NCBI GenBank assembly: GCA_030528525.1
Contig: JAUMYT010000007.1
Coordinates: forward strand, 54,123 to 118,122
Source of the DNA: Pasteurellaceae bacterium
Lineage (GTDB): Bacteria; Pseudomonadota; Gammaproteobacteria; Enterobacterales; Pasteurellaceae
Length of the DNA: 64,000 bases
Reading direction: 5' to 3'
In this document: positions 18,640 through 26,632 of the stretch, piece by piece
How positions within the stretch are numbered: the first letter of the stretch is position 1
How the letters are laid out: each line of letters starts with the position of its first letter
Translations under genes and position numbers: made by a program
Notes under the pieces: model-generated
Told to the model about the DNA's origin: nothing
What the model saw: only the letters and a program-made list of their open reading frames with translations
Database searches by the model: none

Positions 18640-19050
18640 ATGAAAGTCAATGAAAAACTGCGTTTATTAAGAGAAAGTCATCATTTGTCGCAAGAAGAAA
18701 TGGCAAATAAATTGAGTATGTCCACAAAAGGTTACGCAAAAATTGAGCGTGGGGAAACGAGATCAAATCTGCCCCGTTTAGAGCAAATTTCAGAAATCTT
18801 TAATATGGATATTTGTGAATTATTGGCGTATGGGGAAGAAGAGAAAATTTCAGTTTCTAATTCAGATAATGCATTAGTTTATCATTCTGAAAATTCATCG
18901 AATCATTTTATTTCGTTAGGCAATAATGATATTAAAAAAGAATTGGAAAAATTACATTTAATTATTTCCCATAAAGATGAAATTATTGAGAAACAGCAAC
19001 GAGAAATTGAATTATTGCGTGAAATGAATGCAATGTTAAAAGCACATTAA
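18640..19050 (+). CDS. XRE-family transcriptional regulator with C-terminal coiled coil
   Basis: The HTH_3 domain fills residues 1-65 (LRLLRESHHLSQEEMANKLS then KGYAKIERGETRSNLPRLEQI). The C-terminus (KKELEKLHLIISHKDEIIEK onward) is a predicted coiled coil, likely for dimerisation. The frame is open from 18574, but a start at 18640 gives the normal HTH N-terminus and 136 residues; neither start has a strong ribosome site. It is divergent from the DUF805 gene set and may control it. Confidence 0.8.
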   Translation: MKVNEKLRLLRESHHLSQEEMANKLSMSTKGYAKIERGETRSNLPRLEQISEIFNMDICELLAYGEEEKISVSNSDNALVYHSENSSNHFISLGNNDIKKELEKLHLIISHKDEIIEKQQREIELLREMNAMLKAH

Positions 19051-19054
19051 ATAC

Positions 19055-19089
19055 TTTGACAAAAAGTAAGATTTTCTCCCCCCCTTGTA
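19055..19089 (-). repeat. Variant uptake signal sequence
   Basis: Minus-strand ACAAGGGGGGGAGAAAATC followed by TACTTTTTGTCAAA, between the XRE gene and the Slam gene. Confidence 0.6.
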
Positions 19090-19095
19090 TAAAAT

Positions 19096-19131
19096 AAATA
19101 GGGCAGATCATCACACTACTCTGCCCTATTT
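19096..19131. terminator. Bidirectional terminator
   Basis: Stem AAATAGGGCAG / CTGCCCTATTT with a 14-base loop between the convergent XRE and Slam genes. Confidence 0.75.
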
Positions 19132-19138
19132 CTATGCC

Positions 19139-20629
19139 TTAAAACTGTTTGCTGAAATCAACAAACACACGATGCTTATCATATGTAGTGAATATGTGAT
19201 TGCTTTTCACCTTGGTAAAGGTATAAGTCATACGAGGTGTAATCCCCCAAAGATGTACAGCCCGATGCCAAACTGACAACTGCGTCGTTAGCTCTCTGTT
19301 CTTTTGTAGACCGAAAATAGGGGTAATGCCTTTATAACGCTTTTGAGCAATGCCCAGTGATAATCGAGTAGATAACCCCTTCCCCCACTCTTGTCCCCAA
19401 CCGACTGTTAGCCCACGTCTAAAGAAGCTGTCTGATTTATCTTTAGTAGAAGTACGATTATAATTCATACTTGAAAACCAATATTGGCCGGCACTAGCCA
19501 AATAATTCGCACCAATAGAAACAAAATGGTAATTGCCATTTAGGTGTTTACGTGTTCTATAACGTTGTTCTCCATATTCATAGTTGCCGTTAAGTTGCCA
19601 TTTTGGTGAAAGCCAATACCCGAGCTCCAAACTGCCTCCGCCACTTTTAGAAAAACGCTTCAAAGTATTGTTACCACTTGATCCACCAGCGTAAAGCATG
19701 TGCTCCATAAATGGCAATAAGGTTAGGTTAAACTTAGAATTTTGAAACCCTGTACCTAATTGTACTCTTAAGGTTAAATCATTATACTTTTTATTATTCC
19801 AATAATATTTGCCATAAGAATTGAGCCGTAATTCATTGAAAAATCCATTTCCCCAAGACCACTTTTTACCAACATTAAAATTGAAACTAAATCCTTCACC
19901 TTTTTCAGGTGATGAGCCTTTTAAGCTTTCTTTCCTTTCATTACCTGATGCATCTCTTGTTGTCCACTCAATTAAGTTTCGTTTAGGGGCGTTATTGATA
20001 TTCGGATCATTAAGATAAGTCACCCCACCACCAAATGTCCAACGGTCTCGGCGTTCAATTGCTGCCAAATATTGACCAATCATTGCTTGAACATCAGGGA
20101 TTAATTGCTCTGCACGTAATCTTTTAAATTGATCTTCCGCAGCGTCTAACTCATTGTTTTCAAATAGACTTACTGCAAGTTGCAAACGGGCGGGCAAAAT
20201 ATCCGATTGAGCAGAAAGAATTTCACGATATAAACGAATCGCTTTACGGTAATTATGCTGTTTTTTCGCCAAAATCGCTTTTGCCCATTGGGTAAGAATC
20301 GGGTCTTGGAACTGGCTTGGAATTTGTTGATAAATCGGGAAAAGCAATGCCACATTCTCTAAATTACCTTGCATCACGGCTGGAAGCAATGCACGAATCA
20401 CCAAATCAGGGTGCTGAACTAACTCTTCTTTAGAGATAGACAATGTTTTACCTTCTGTTTGGTTTGGTTTTGCTTGAGATTGTGGTAAGGCATTGATTTT
20501 CGGTGTGGTGACTATGGTTTCGGTTTGAATCCGTTGATCATGGAGGTGTTCATTAATGTATCGCTGTTCATTGGCTTGCAACGAAGCTGAAAGAGTAAGA
20601 GCTAAAGCGGAAAGAAGATATTTATTCAT
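19139..20629 (-). CDS. Slam-type outer-membrane protein (surface lipoprotein assembly modifier, DUF560)
   Basis: About 496 residues. A signal peptide (MNKYLLSALALTLSASLQA) precedes an N-terminal alpha-helical TPR region (to about residue 190, with KAIRLYREILSAQSDILPARL) and a C-terminal beta-barrel of about 290 residues ending in aromatic DFSKQF, the classic outer-membrane signature. This two-part build, with WTFGGGVTYLNDPNINNAP at the barrel start, is that of Slam proteins, which move lipoproteins such as TbpB to the cell surface. Slam genes usually neighbour their lipoprotein client; none is seen here. The ATG at 20629 is chosen over 20665 because it opens the signal peptide. Confidence 0.82.
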   Translation of the reverse strand: MNKYLLSALALTLSASLQANEQRYINEHLHDQRIQTETIVTTPKINALPQSQAKPNQTEGKTLSISKEELVQHPDLVIRALLPAVMQGNLENVALLFPIYQQIPSQFQDPILTQWAKAILAKKQHNYRKAIRLYREILSAQSDILPARLQLAVSLFENNELDAAEDQFKRLRAEQLIPDVQAMIGQYLAAIERRDRWTFGGGVTYLNDPNINNAPKRNLIEWTTRDASGNERKESLKGSSPEKGEGFSFNFNVGKKWSWGNGFFNELRLNSYGKYYWNNKKYNDLTLRVQLGTGFQNSKFNLTLLPFMEHMLYAGGSSGNNTLKRFSKSGGGSLELGYWLSPKWQLNGNYEYGEQRYRTRKHLNGNYHFVSIGANYLASAGQYWFSSMNYNRTSTKDKSDSFFRRGLTVGWGQEWGKGLSTRLSLGIAQKRYKGITPIFGLQKNRELTTQLSVWHRAVHLWGITPRMTYTFTKVKSNHIFTTYDKHRVFVDFSKQF

Positions 20630-20708
20630 AGATTTTCCATTAAAAATGGGCGAAGGTTCGCCCAACCTGTTCTAGATGAGAATAGTTTACATTTAAATGA
20701 TAGCGTAA

Positions 20709-21518
20709 TCAAATCACACCAAGGGTTTCTAGAGCGTGTAAAATGCCATCTTGCTCAATCGGCAAGGTCACGAAATCCGCTAGGGCTTTGAGTTCTGGCT
20801 CGCCATTGCCCATTGAAACGCCATAGCCGACCATTTTAATCATCTCTAAATCGTTCAAGCCATCGCCAAATGCCATCGCATTTTCAACAGGAATCCCGAA
20901 ATGTGTCAACACATCTTGAATCCCACGGGCTTTGGAATTCTCTTTTTTCAGCAGATCGACCGAGTATTTATGCCAACGCACTTCCTTAAAATCGTCTTCC
21001 AAAATACCAGAACGGATCACTTCTTCGGTGCGTTCCTGTGGGAAAAACGCCAACAATTGCAACACGGTGTGATTTAAATAGTGATGCGGATCGACAATAT
21101 AATCGGCTTTGATCGGGCGGAGCGATTTTTCCACTTCGGCGGTATTTTTCGACACGGCAATTTCCGTTGGCGTAACAAACCCATACTCAATTTGCAGTTC
21201 ATTCAATTTCGTCAAGGCACGTTCAATACGTTCAGTTGACAGTGGATATTGGCTAATTACTTGATTTTTATCGCAATTATATTGTCCGTTGGTCGTTACA
21301 AACAGCTCGAAGCCGTTTTCATTCATCAAGGGCTGAATTGCCACTGGAAAAGCCCCGAGCGTTCGCCCTGTGGCAATCGCAGGGATGATACCTTTGGCAC
21401 GCAAACGAGGAATCACTTTTTCCGCAATGGAATCGGGGATTCGACACTCTTTTTTATAGTAAAGGGTTTCATCAATGTCAAAAAAGACGATTTTCACTGG
21501 ATTTTGCAACGGTTTCAT
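20709..21518 (-). CDS. HAD-superfamily (Cof/YidA-type) sugar-phosphate phosphatase
   Basis: A 269-residue Cof-type HAD hydrolase. Motif I FFDIDETLYY holds the nucleophile D14 and D16, motif II is AIATGRT, and motif III/IV is NAMAFGDGLNDLEMIKMVGYGVSMGNG. Such enzymes dephosphorylate sugar phosphates or flavin nucleotides with loose specificity. It is a single gene, with a CRP-S site 38-60 bp upstream of its start that is assigned to comF on the other strand but could in principle affect this gene too. Confidence 0.88.
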   Translation of the reverse strand: MKPLQNPVKIVFFDIDETLYYKKECRIPDSIAEKVIPRLRAKGIIPAIATGRTLGAFPVAIQPLMNENGFELFVTTNGQYNCDKNQVISQYPLSTERIERALTKLNELQIEYGFVTPTEIAVSKNTAEVEKSLRPIKADYIVDPHHYLNHTVLQLLAFFPQERTEEVIRSGILEDDFKEVRWHKYSVDLLKKENSKARGIQDVLTHFGIPVENAMAFGDGLNDLEMIKMVGYGVSMGNGEPELKALADFVTLPIEQDGILHALETLGVI

Positions 21519-21555
21519 AGCTTCTCCTTCTAAATTGTGGCGAAGATTTTACTCT

Positions 21556-21577
21556 TTTTTCGATCTGTGTCGCAAAA
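21556..21577. promoter_or_regulatory. CRP-S (Sxy-dependent competence) site upstream of comF
   Basis: CGATCTGTGTCGCAAAAAT is shared base for base with the site at 14426; only one core base differs (T for G at 21560). comF is competence-induced through a CRP-S site in H. influenzae, so assignment to comF is expected, though the site centre is about 170 bp before the start codon. Confidence 0.7.
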
Positions 21578-21616
21578 ATAGATCAAATTTCGGTCAGAAA
21601 TTTGATTAAGATGTCG

Positions 21617-21635
21617 GGGCGTATTGCATACGCCC
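21617..21635. repeat. Palindromic repeat, family 2, copy 1
   Basis: GGGCGTATTGCATACGCCC. Stem of eight bases around TGC. Copies 2 and 3 lie at 21694 and 23226; together they bracket the comF-tatD pair. Confidence 0.7.
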
Positions 21636-21667
21636 ATTCAAATTTTGAATTTTTCAGTTTTTAGGGG

Positions 21668-21683
21668 AAATCTGCCCCCTTGT
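21668..21683 (-). repeat. Partial variant uptake signal core
   Basis: Minus-strand ACAAGGGGGCAGATTT, between the two palindromes upstream of comF. The TTTGCAA tail is missing. Confidence 0.4.
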
Positions 21684-21693
21684 AAATCCTTTT

Positions 21694-21714
21694 GGGACGT
21701 ATGCAATACGTCCC
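21694..21714. repeat. Palindromic repeat, family 2, copy 2 (inverted)
   Basis: GGACGTATGCAATACGTCC with flanking G/C and CTAC. It is in opposite orientation to copy 1, 60 bp away, making a paired unit just upstream of comF. Confidence 0.7.
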
Positions 21715-21735
21715 TACATTCAGACACAATCAAAA

Positions 21736-22416
21736 ATGATGAACTTCTTCAACTTCCGCTGTTTCCATTGCGAACGCCCATTAGCATTGAGCCACCACGG
21801 CATTTGTAGCCGTTGTGTGACGCAGTTACCACGCACGCCTTATTGTGGTTGTTGTGGCTCGCCCTTGTTGGAATATCAAAATCATTGCGGTAACTGTCTG
21901 CGTGATGAACCAAAATGGCATCGGCTGGTACAAATTGGGGCGTACAAGCCACCGCTTGCCGAGTGGGTGCATCGTTTTAAATTCCAAGACGGACATTATT
22001 GGGACAAGGCATTGGCTCGCTTGCTGTTACTCGCCATTCTTGATGCCAAACGCAACCACGGCTTGCGATTACCTGAGGTGATTTTACCTGTGCCGCTGTT
22101 TTGGCAACGGCAATGGAAGCGGGGCTATAATCAGGCGGAACTGCTCGCCAAACCGCTCGCCAAATGGCTCCACATTCCGCTGGATACTCAAAGTTTACGC
22201 CGTGTGCGAGCGACTCAACCACAACGGGAACTCACCGCCCAACAACGGCGGCGAAATTTACGCAACGCCTTTGTTTATCAGCCACTCAAGCCCTATCAGC
22301 GGGTGGCGATTGTGGATGATGTCGTTACCACAGGATCAACAATGAACAGTATCTGTACCGAACTGCTTAAACAAGGCGTGCAAGAGATTCAGGTGTGGAC
22401 ATTGGCAAGAGCTTAG
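21736..22416 (+). CDS. comF: Competence-associated phosphoribosyltransferase-like protein ComF
   Basis: A 226-residue ComF/GntX protein needed for DNA uptake and handling in naturally competent bacteria. An N-terminal zinc-finger-like region (CFHCERPL, then CSRCV, CGCCGSPL and CGNC) precedes a type I phosphoribosyltransferase fold with VAIVDDVVTTGSTMNSICTE near residues 192-211. The start may be the first or second Met (21736 or 21739). A CRP-S site lies upstream. It is convergent with the TatD-type gene, whose 3' end overlaps by four bases. Confidence 0.93.
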   Translation: MMNFFNFRCFHCERPLALSHHGICSRCVTQLPRTPYCGCCGSPLLEYQNHCGNCLRDEPKWHRLVQIGAYKPPLAEWVHRFKFQDGHYWDKALARLLLLAILDAKRNHGLRLPEVILPVPLFWQRQWKRGYNQAELLAKPLAKWLHIPLDTQSLRRVRATQPQRELTAQQRRRNLRNAFVYQPLKPYQRVAIVDDVVTTGSTMNSICTELLKQGVQEIQVWTLARA

Positions 22417-23216
22417 TTTTCGCTCAACCAAAATAGCTTCTCGCTCGTCTGCCAAATGGTATCCGCAATTTGCTCTGGGCTTTCGGAGCGAAGTTGGCAG
22501 AGCGAATCGAAGGTTTGGCGTAACCGTTCGGGGCGGTTAGGTTGCCCTTGGTAGCCGAACACAGGCATATCGGGGCTGTCGGTTTCAAGCAACAGAGCGT
22601 CTAACGGCAAACGGCGGATTGCTTGGCGAGTTTTGTTCGCCCGTTCGTAAGTGATGGTGCCACCGACACCGATTTTATAACCGAGATCGACAAAGCGTTT
22701 GGCTTGGTCGTAACTGCCCGCAAAGCCGTGCACGACGCCTGTTTTGGGCAAATCGGCTTTTTTCAGAAAGACGGAAAGTTGGTCGTGGCTTTTGCGTGAG
22801 TGCAAATTGACGGGCAGATCGTACTTTTTCGCCAGAGCAAGCTGATGCTCCAAAAATTCGCACTGTTTTTGCCACAGGGCTGGGGTGCAAATCGGCTCAA
22901 TGGCTCGGTCTAGCCCAATTTCCGCCACAGCAACGCAACGGGGGCTGTTTTCAGCCAGTTTTTGCTCAAGTAAATCCAAATCTTGGAGTTGGTGTCGCTC
23001 AATATACAGAGGATGCAAGCCCAAACCATAGACTACATTTTCAGTGCAAAGGTCGCTACAAGGGGTCACTTTATCGAAATTTTCTGCAAAAACGGCAACC
23101 ACTAATATTCGTTCAACGCCGGCTTGTTTGGCATTGGTAACCAGTTCAGGAATGGAAAGATTGAGATCATCGGCAAGATAATCTAAATGGGTGTGAGTGT
23201 CGAAAAATCGGAACAT
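22413..23216 (-). CDS. TatD-family metal-dependent hydrolase (YjjV-like)
   Basis: A 267-residue TatD/YjjV-type hydrolase with a metal-dependent TIM-barrel fold. FFDTHTHLD near residue 5 gives the first metal ligands; VAEIGLD, NLHSRKS, VVHGFAGS and LLLETDSPDMP follow in the usual order. Members act as 3'-5' DNA exonucleases or on D-aminoacyl-tRNA. A variant USS runs through codons 42-53 (Y of the family is kept), seen as VTPCSDLCTE. It starts 10 bp from a palindromic repeat. Confidence 0.9.
   Translation of the reverse strand: MFRFFDTHTHLDYLADDLNLSIPELVTNAKQAGVERILVVAVFAENFDKVTPCSDLCTENVVYGLGLHPLYIERHQLQDLDLLEQKLAENSPRCVAVAEIGLDRAIEPICTPALWQKQCEFLEHQLALAKKYDLPVNLHSRKSHDQLSVFLKKADLPKTGVVHGFAGSYDQAKRFVDLGYKIGVGGTITYERANKTRQAIRRLPLDALLLETDSPDMPVFGYQGQPNRPERLRQTFDSLCQLRSESPEQIADTIWQTSEKLFWLSEN
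23058..23092 (+). repeat. Variant uptake signal sequence inside the tatD-type gene
   Basis: ACAAGGGGTCACTTTATCG followed by AATTTTCTGCAAAAAC. Coding on the opposite strand. Confidence 0.65.
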
Positions 23217-23225
23217 AAAAATGTA

Positions 23226-23246
23226 GGGACGTATTGCATACGTCCC
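23226..23246. repeat. Palindromic repeat, family 2, copy 3
   Basis: GGACGTATTGCATACGTCC with GTA before and CAT after, between cstA and the TatD-type gene. Same family as the pair at 21617 and 21694. Confidence 0.7.
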
Positions 23247-23279
23247 ATTTTAGATCATTTGGCAAATGCCTTAAATAGA

Positions 23280-24824
23280 TTACACTTTCGCTGTGTCGTC
23301 TACTGTCGCATCTGGGTCAGTTTTGCCTAACGGTTTAAGCATTGTGAAGAACAAGACTAAACAGAAAGCGGTTAAACCTAAGCCAATGTACACAGAAAGT
23401 TGGTAATCTAAACCGAAGCCAAACTTGTTGTAGGCTAAGTAAGTGAATGAAACTGCACTGATAAAGAGTGCTGGGATTGTACATACCCAGTGGAATTTAT
23501 TGTAGCGGTAGAGATAAGCCGCCGCTGTCCATAACATTACCATTGCAGTCGTTTGGTTTGCCCAGCTGAAGTAACGCCATAAGATACTGAAGTCGATTTT
23601 TGATACGATAAAGCCAAGTACGAACAGTGGAATCGCAATCACTAAACGTTTCACAAGGCTACGTTGTTCAAATTTGAAGAACTCGGCAATAATTAAACGT
23701 GCGGCACGGAATGCGGTATCGCCTGATGTGATTGGTAAAATTACCACACCTAAAATCGCAAACACCCCACCAATTGCCCCTAAGAAGTAGATCGCAGAAT
23801 CATACACCACTTTAGACGGTGAACCTGCCGCAACAGCTGCTTGTAATTCGTTTGGATCTTGGTAGAAGCTTAAACCAACCGCACACCATACTAATGCAAT
23901 CACCCCTTCAGCAATCATCGCACCGTAGAAAATGAAGCGACCTTCTTTTTCATTTTGAGCACAACGTGCCATCAATGGGGTTTGGGTAGCGTGGAAGCCT
24001 GATAATGCACCACAAGAAATCGTTAAGAATAACAATGGCCAAATTGGCACATCGCCTTTCGGTTGGAAGTTTTGGAAGAATTTGTCGAAGTCTAAACCGC
24101 CCACAGAACGGAAAAATTCGATTGGATCATTCGCATTTAAGTGGCTTGATACCAAACCGTACATCATACCGAAGGTCATAAACAGCAATAATGCCCCGAA
24201 CAACGGGTAAATTCTGCCGATAATTTTGTCGATTGGGAGTAAGGTGGCGATGATGTAGTAAACGAAGATGATGGTTGTCCAAATCACTAATACGGTTGCT
24301 GCATCAAAACCAAATACAGTTGCCGCCGCACCTGCACTTTCAACAACACCTAAATTTTCAACGGTTAAGTTGCTTAATAATTTTGCAGGGCTTGCCACGA
24401 AAACCACACCCACTAATAACAACAGCACAACCGCCAAGACGTTAATGAAGGCTTTAACTGGTGCACCTAAATATTTGCCTGCAAGGCTTGGCATTGACGC
24501 ACCGCCGTTACGCACACTTAACATTCCACAGAAGTAATCGTGTACTGCACCAGCAAAAATACAGCCAAGTACAATCCAAAGCATTGCCACAGGGCCGTAT
24601 AATGCCCCAAGAATTGGACCAAAGATGGGACCTGTACCTGCGATATTTAATAATTGAATCAACCAAATTTTCTTTTTAGACATTGGCATATAATCTACGC
24701 CATCTTTCATTGTAAATGCAGGCGTTGATTTTTTTGGGTTGATCACGAAGATCTTTTCAATGATTTTGCCGTACACGAAGTAACCCGTTAAGAGTACAGC
24801 AACACAGAAGAAAAACCACAACAT
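23280..24824 (-). CDS. cstA: Carbon starvation protein CstA family transporter
   Basis: A 514-residue polytopic membrane protein of the CstA/BtsT family, which take up pyruvate or peptides. The conserved GPIFGPILGALYGPVAMLW, AGAVHDYFCGMLSVRNGG and LPITSGDTAFRAARLI stretches are present with about 14 membrane segments. It is shorter than the 700-residue E. coli proteins, as in many Gram-positive and Pasteurellaceae members. A near-consensus CRP site 137 bp upstream agrees with induction under carbon limitation. Substrate cannot be told from sequence. Confidence 0.9.
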   Translation of the reverse strand: MLWFFFCVAVLLTGYFVYGKIIEKIFVINPKKSTPAFTMKDGVDYMPMSKKKIWLIQLLNIAGTGPIFGPILGALYGPVAMLWIVLGCIFAGAVHDYFCGMLSVRNGGASMPSLAGKYLGAPVKAFINVLAVVLLLLVGVVFVASPAKLLSNLTVENLGVVESAGAAATVFGFDAATVLVIWTTIIFVYYIIATLLPIDKIIGRIYPLFGALLLFMTFGMMYGLVSSHLNANDPIEFFRSVGGLDFDKFFQNFQPKGDVPIWPLLFLTISCGALSGFHATQTPLMARCAQNEKEGRFIFYGAMIAEGVIALVWCAVGLSFYQDPNELQAAVAAGSPSKVVYDSAIYFLGAIGGVFAILGVVILPITSGDTAFRAARLIIAEFFKFEQRSLVKRLVIAIPLFVLGFIVSKIDFSILWRYFSWANQTTAMVMLWTAAAYLYRYNKFHWVCTIPALFISAVSFTYLAYNKFGFGLDYQLSVYIGLGLTAFCLVLFFTMLKPLGKTDPDATVDDTAKV

Positions 24825-24950
24825 TTTGAGAGTCCTTTAAATAAAATGTAAACGATTGCCCATTAAGTCATTCCTAAGGGGTGGTGTATTGTAAAGAGTT
24901 GCTTGATTAAAGTAAATTGCTTGTGTAAATAACAAGCAGTTTTCCCCTTA

Positions 24951-24972
24951 AAATGTGATCTTGCTCACATTT
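24951..24972. promoter_or_regulatory. CRP site (CRP-N type)
   Basis: AATGTGATCTTGCTCACATT with A and T outside differs from the ideal CRP palindrome by two bases. It lies in the 307-bp gap between divergent cstA and the degP-type gene, closer to cstA, and probably activates cstA. The rest of the gap is AT-rich with no other clear element. Confidence 0.8.
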
Positions 24973-25131
24973 CTAATGATTGACCTGTGCGTAAATCTAT
25001 GTTGTGTTTTCGTAAAAATCCGCATTTTTGCTGAACCTTCAAAAATTTGGTCTGTCATATTCGGCGAAAATTGATTGCACTATTAAGCAATTTTGATGAG
25101 TCAACCATCTTTGATTAAATAAGGAAAGTAA

Positions 25132-26526
25132 ATGAAGACATTAATGAAGAAATCCGTATTAAGCACTTTAATCTTAGGGTTAAGCGTTCTTTCTGTGCCA
25201 ATGGTAAGCCAAGCGACATTGCCAACTGCGGTTGATGGTCAAGCCCTGCCAAGCCTTGCCCCAATGTTAGAAAAAGTTCGCCCTGCGGTAGTGAGCATTG
25301 CGGTGGAAGGCAAAACGCAAAGTAAAAGTCGTAGCCGTAGTAACGTGCCAGAAGAATTTGAGTTTTTCTTTGGCCCTGATATGTTTGGCGATCGTTTCGG
25401 CAACAGCGGCCCACGCCAATTTCGTGGCGAAGGCTCGGGTGTGATTATTGATGCGAAAAAAGGACACGTGGTTACCAACAATCACGTGATCAACAACGCT
25501 GAAAAAATTACCGTCAAACTGGAAGACGGACGTGAATTTAAAGCCAAATTGGTTGGTGCAGATCCGCTTTCTGATGTGGCATTACTACAAATCGAAGATC
25601 CAAAAGATTTAACTGAAATTAAAATCGCTGACTCCGACAAATTGCGTGTGGGCGATTTCACAGTGGCAATCGGTAATCCATTCGGCTTAGGGCAAACCGT
25701 CACATCAGGTATTGTCTCCGCATTAGGACGCTCCACAGGCAACAGCGATGAAGGCTATGAAAGCTACATTCAAACCGATGCGGCGGTAAACCGTGGTAAC
25801 TCCGGTGGCCCACTCATCAACTTAAACGGCGAATTGATCGGCATTAACACCGCGATTATTTCTCCAAGCGGCGGTAACGCAGGGATTGCCTTTGCGATTC
25901 CAAGTAATATGGCAAACAATCTGGTGCAACAGATTTTAGAATTTGGCGAAGTGAAACGTGGCTTACTGGGCATTAAAGGCGGGGAGTTAAATGCCGATTT
26001 AGCCAAAGAATTTAACGTGAATGCTCAACAAGGGGCATTTATCAGCGAGGTAATGGCAGATTCTGCCGCATCTAAAGCCGGCTTAAAAGCAGGCGATGTC
26101 ATTGTTGGCTTAAACGGTCAAAAAATCCGCAGTTTTGCCGAATTACGTGCCAAAGTGGCAACCACAGGGGCAGGCAAGCAGATCGAACTAACTTACTTGC
26201 GTGACGGCAAAGAAGCGACCACTAAAGTGACATTACAATCCGATGAGCAAACCAAAACCACGGCAAGTAGCTTACTCCCTGCCTTAAAAGGAGCCGAATT
26301 TAGCAACTACGATGAAAAAGGCATAAAAGGCGTTGAAATTACCAAAGTCGAAAAAGGTTCAGCCGCCGAAGCACGTGGTTTCCGCAAAGGCGATATTATC
26401 GTTGGGGTAAACCGCCGTGAAATTGACAATATCGCGGATTTACGCAAAGTGTTAGACTCCAAACCATCTGCAGTGGCTCTCAACATCTTGCGTGATGGCT
26501 CTAATTTCTTTGTGATTGTTCAATAG
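25132..26526 (+). CDS. htrA: Periplasmic serine protease/chaperone DegP/DegQ (HtrA)
   Basis: A 464-residue HtrA protease. A signal peptide ends at SVPMVSQA; the trypsin-like domain has NNHVI (His), DPLSDVALLQIE (Asp) and GNSGGPL (Ser); two PDZ domains follow (AFISEVMADSAASKAGLKAG near residue 300 and GVEITKVEKGSAAEARGFRKG near 400). It degrades or refolds damaged envelope proteins. The short loop after the signal and the overall length fit DegQ at least as well as DegP. Single gene with its own terminator. Confidence 0.95.
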   Translation: MKTLMKKSVLSTLILGLSVLSVPMVSQATLPTAVDGQALPSLAPMLEKVRPAVVSIAVEGKTQSKSRSRSNVPEEFEFFFGPDMFGDRFGNSGPRQFRGEGSGVIIDAKKGHVVTNNHVINNAEKITVKLEDGREFKAKLVGADPLSDVALLQIEDPKDLTEIKIADSDKLRVGDFTVAIGNPFGLGQTVTSGIVSALGRSTGNSDEGYESYIQTDAAVNRGNSGGPLINLNGELIGINTAIISPSGGNAGIAFAIPSNMANNLVQQILEFGEVKRGLLGIKGGELNADLAKEFNVNAQQGAFISEVMADSAASKAGLKAGDVIVGLNGQKIRSFAELRAKVATTGAGKQIELTYLRDGKEATTKVTLQSDEQTKTTASSLLPALKGAEFSNYDEKGIKGVEITKVEKGSAAEARGFRKGDIIVGVNRREIDNIADLRKVLDSKPSAVALNILRDGSNFFVIVQ

Positions 26527-26544
26527 CACGGTTTCAATTATGCT

Positions 26545-26572
26545 TAGGCTGAATACTACTGTATTCAGCCTA
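26545..26572 (+). terminator. htrA terminator
   Basis: Perfect 12-bp stem TAGGCTGAATAC / GTATTCAGCCTA, four-base loop, then TTTTTT. Confidence 0.9.
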
Positions 26573-26573
26573 T

Positions 26574-26617
26574 TTTTTGCAGTATTAATAAAAACAGCTT
26601 GTTTCTCTCCCCCTTGT
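26574..26617 (-). repeat. Variant uptake signal sequence
   Basis: Minus-strand ACAAGGGGGAGAGAAAC with a displaced TGCAAAA tail, between htrA and rep. Confidence 0.45.
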
Positions 26618-26632
26618 AAACCAAGTTGATGT

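Noticed and set aside
25030..25065. Sigma-E promoter for htrA (GAACCTT)
   Set aside because: The TCTG stretch is only ten bases further on, not 15-16, so the match is not convincing.
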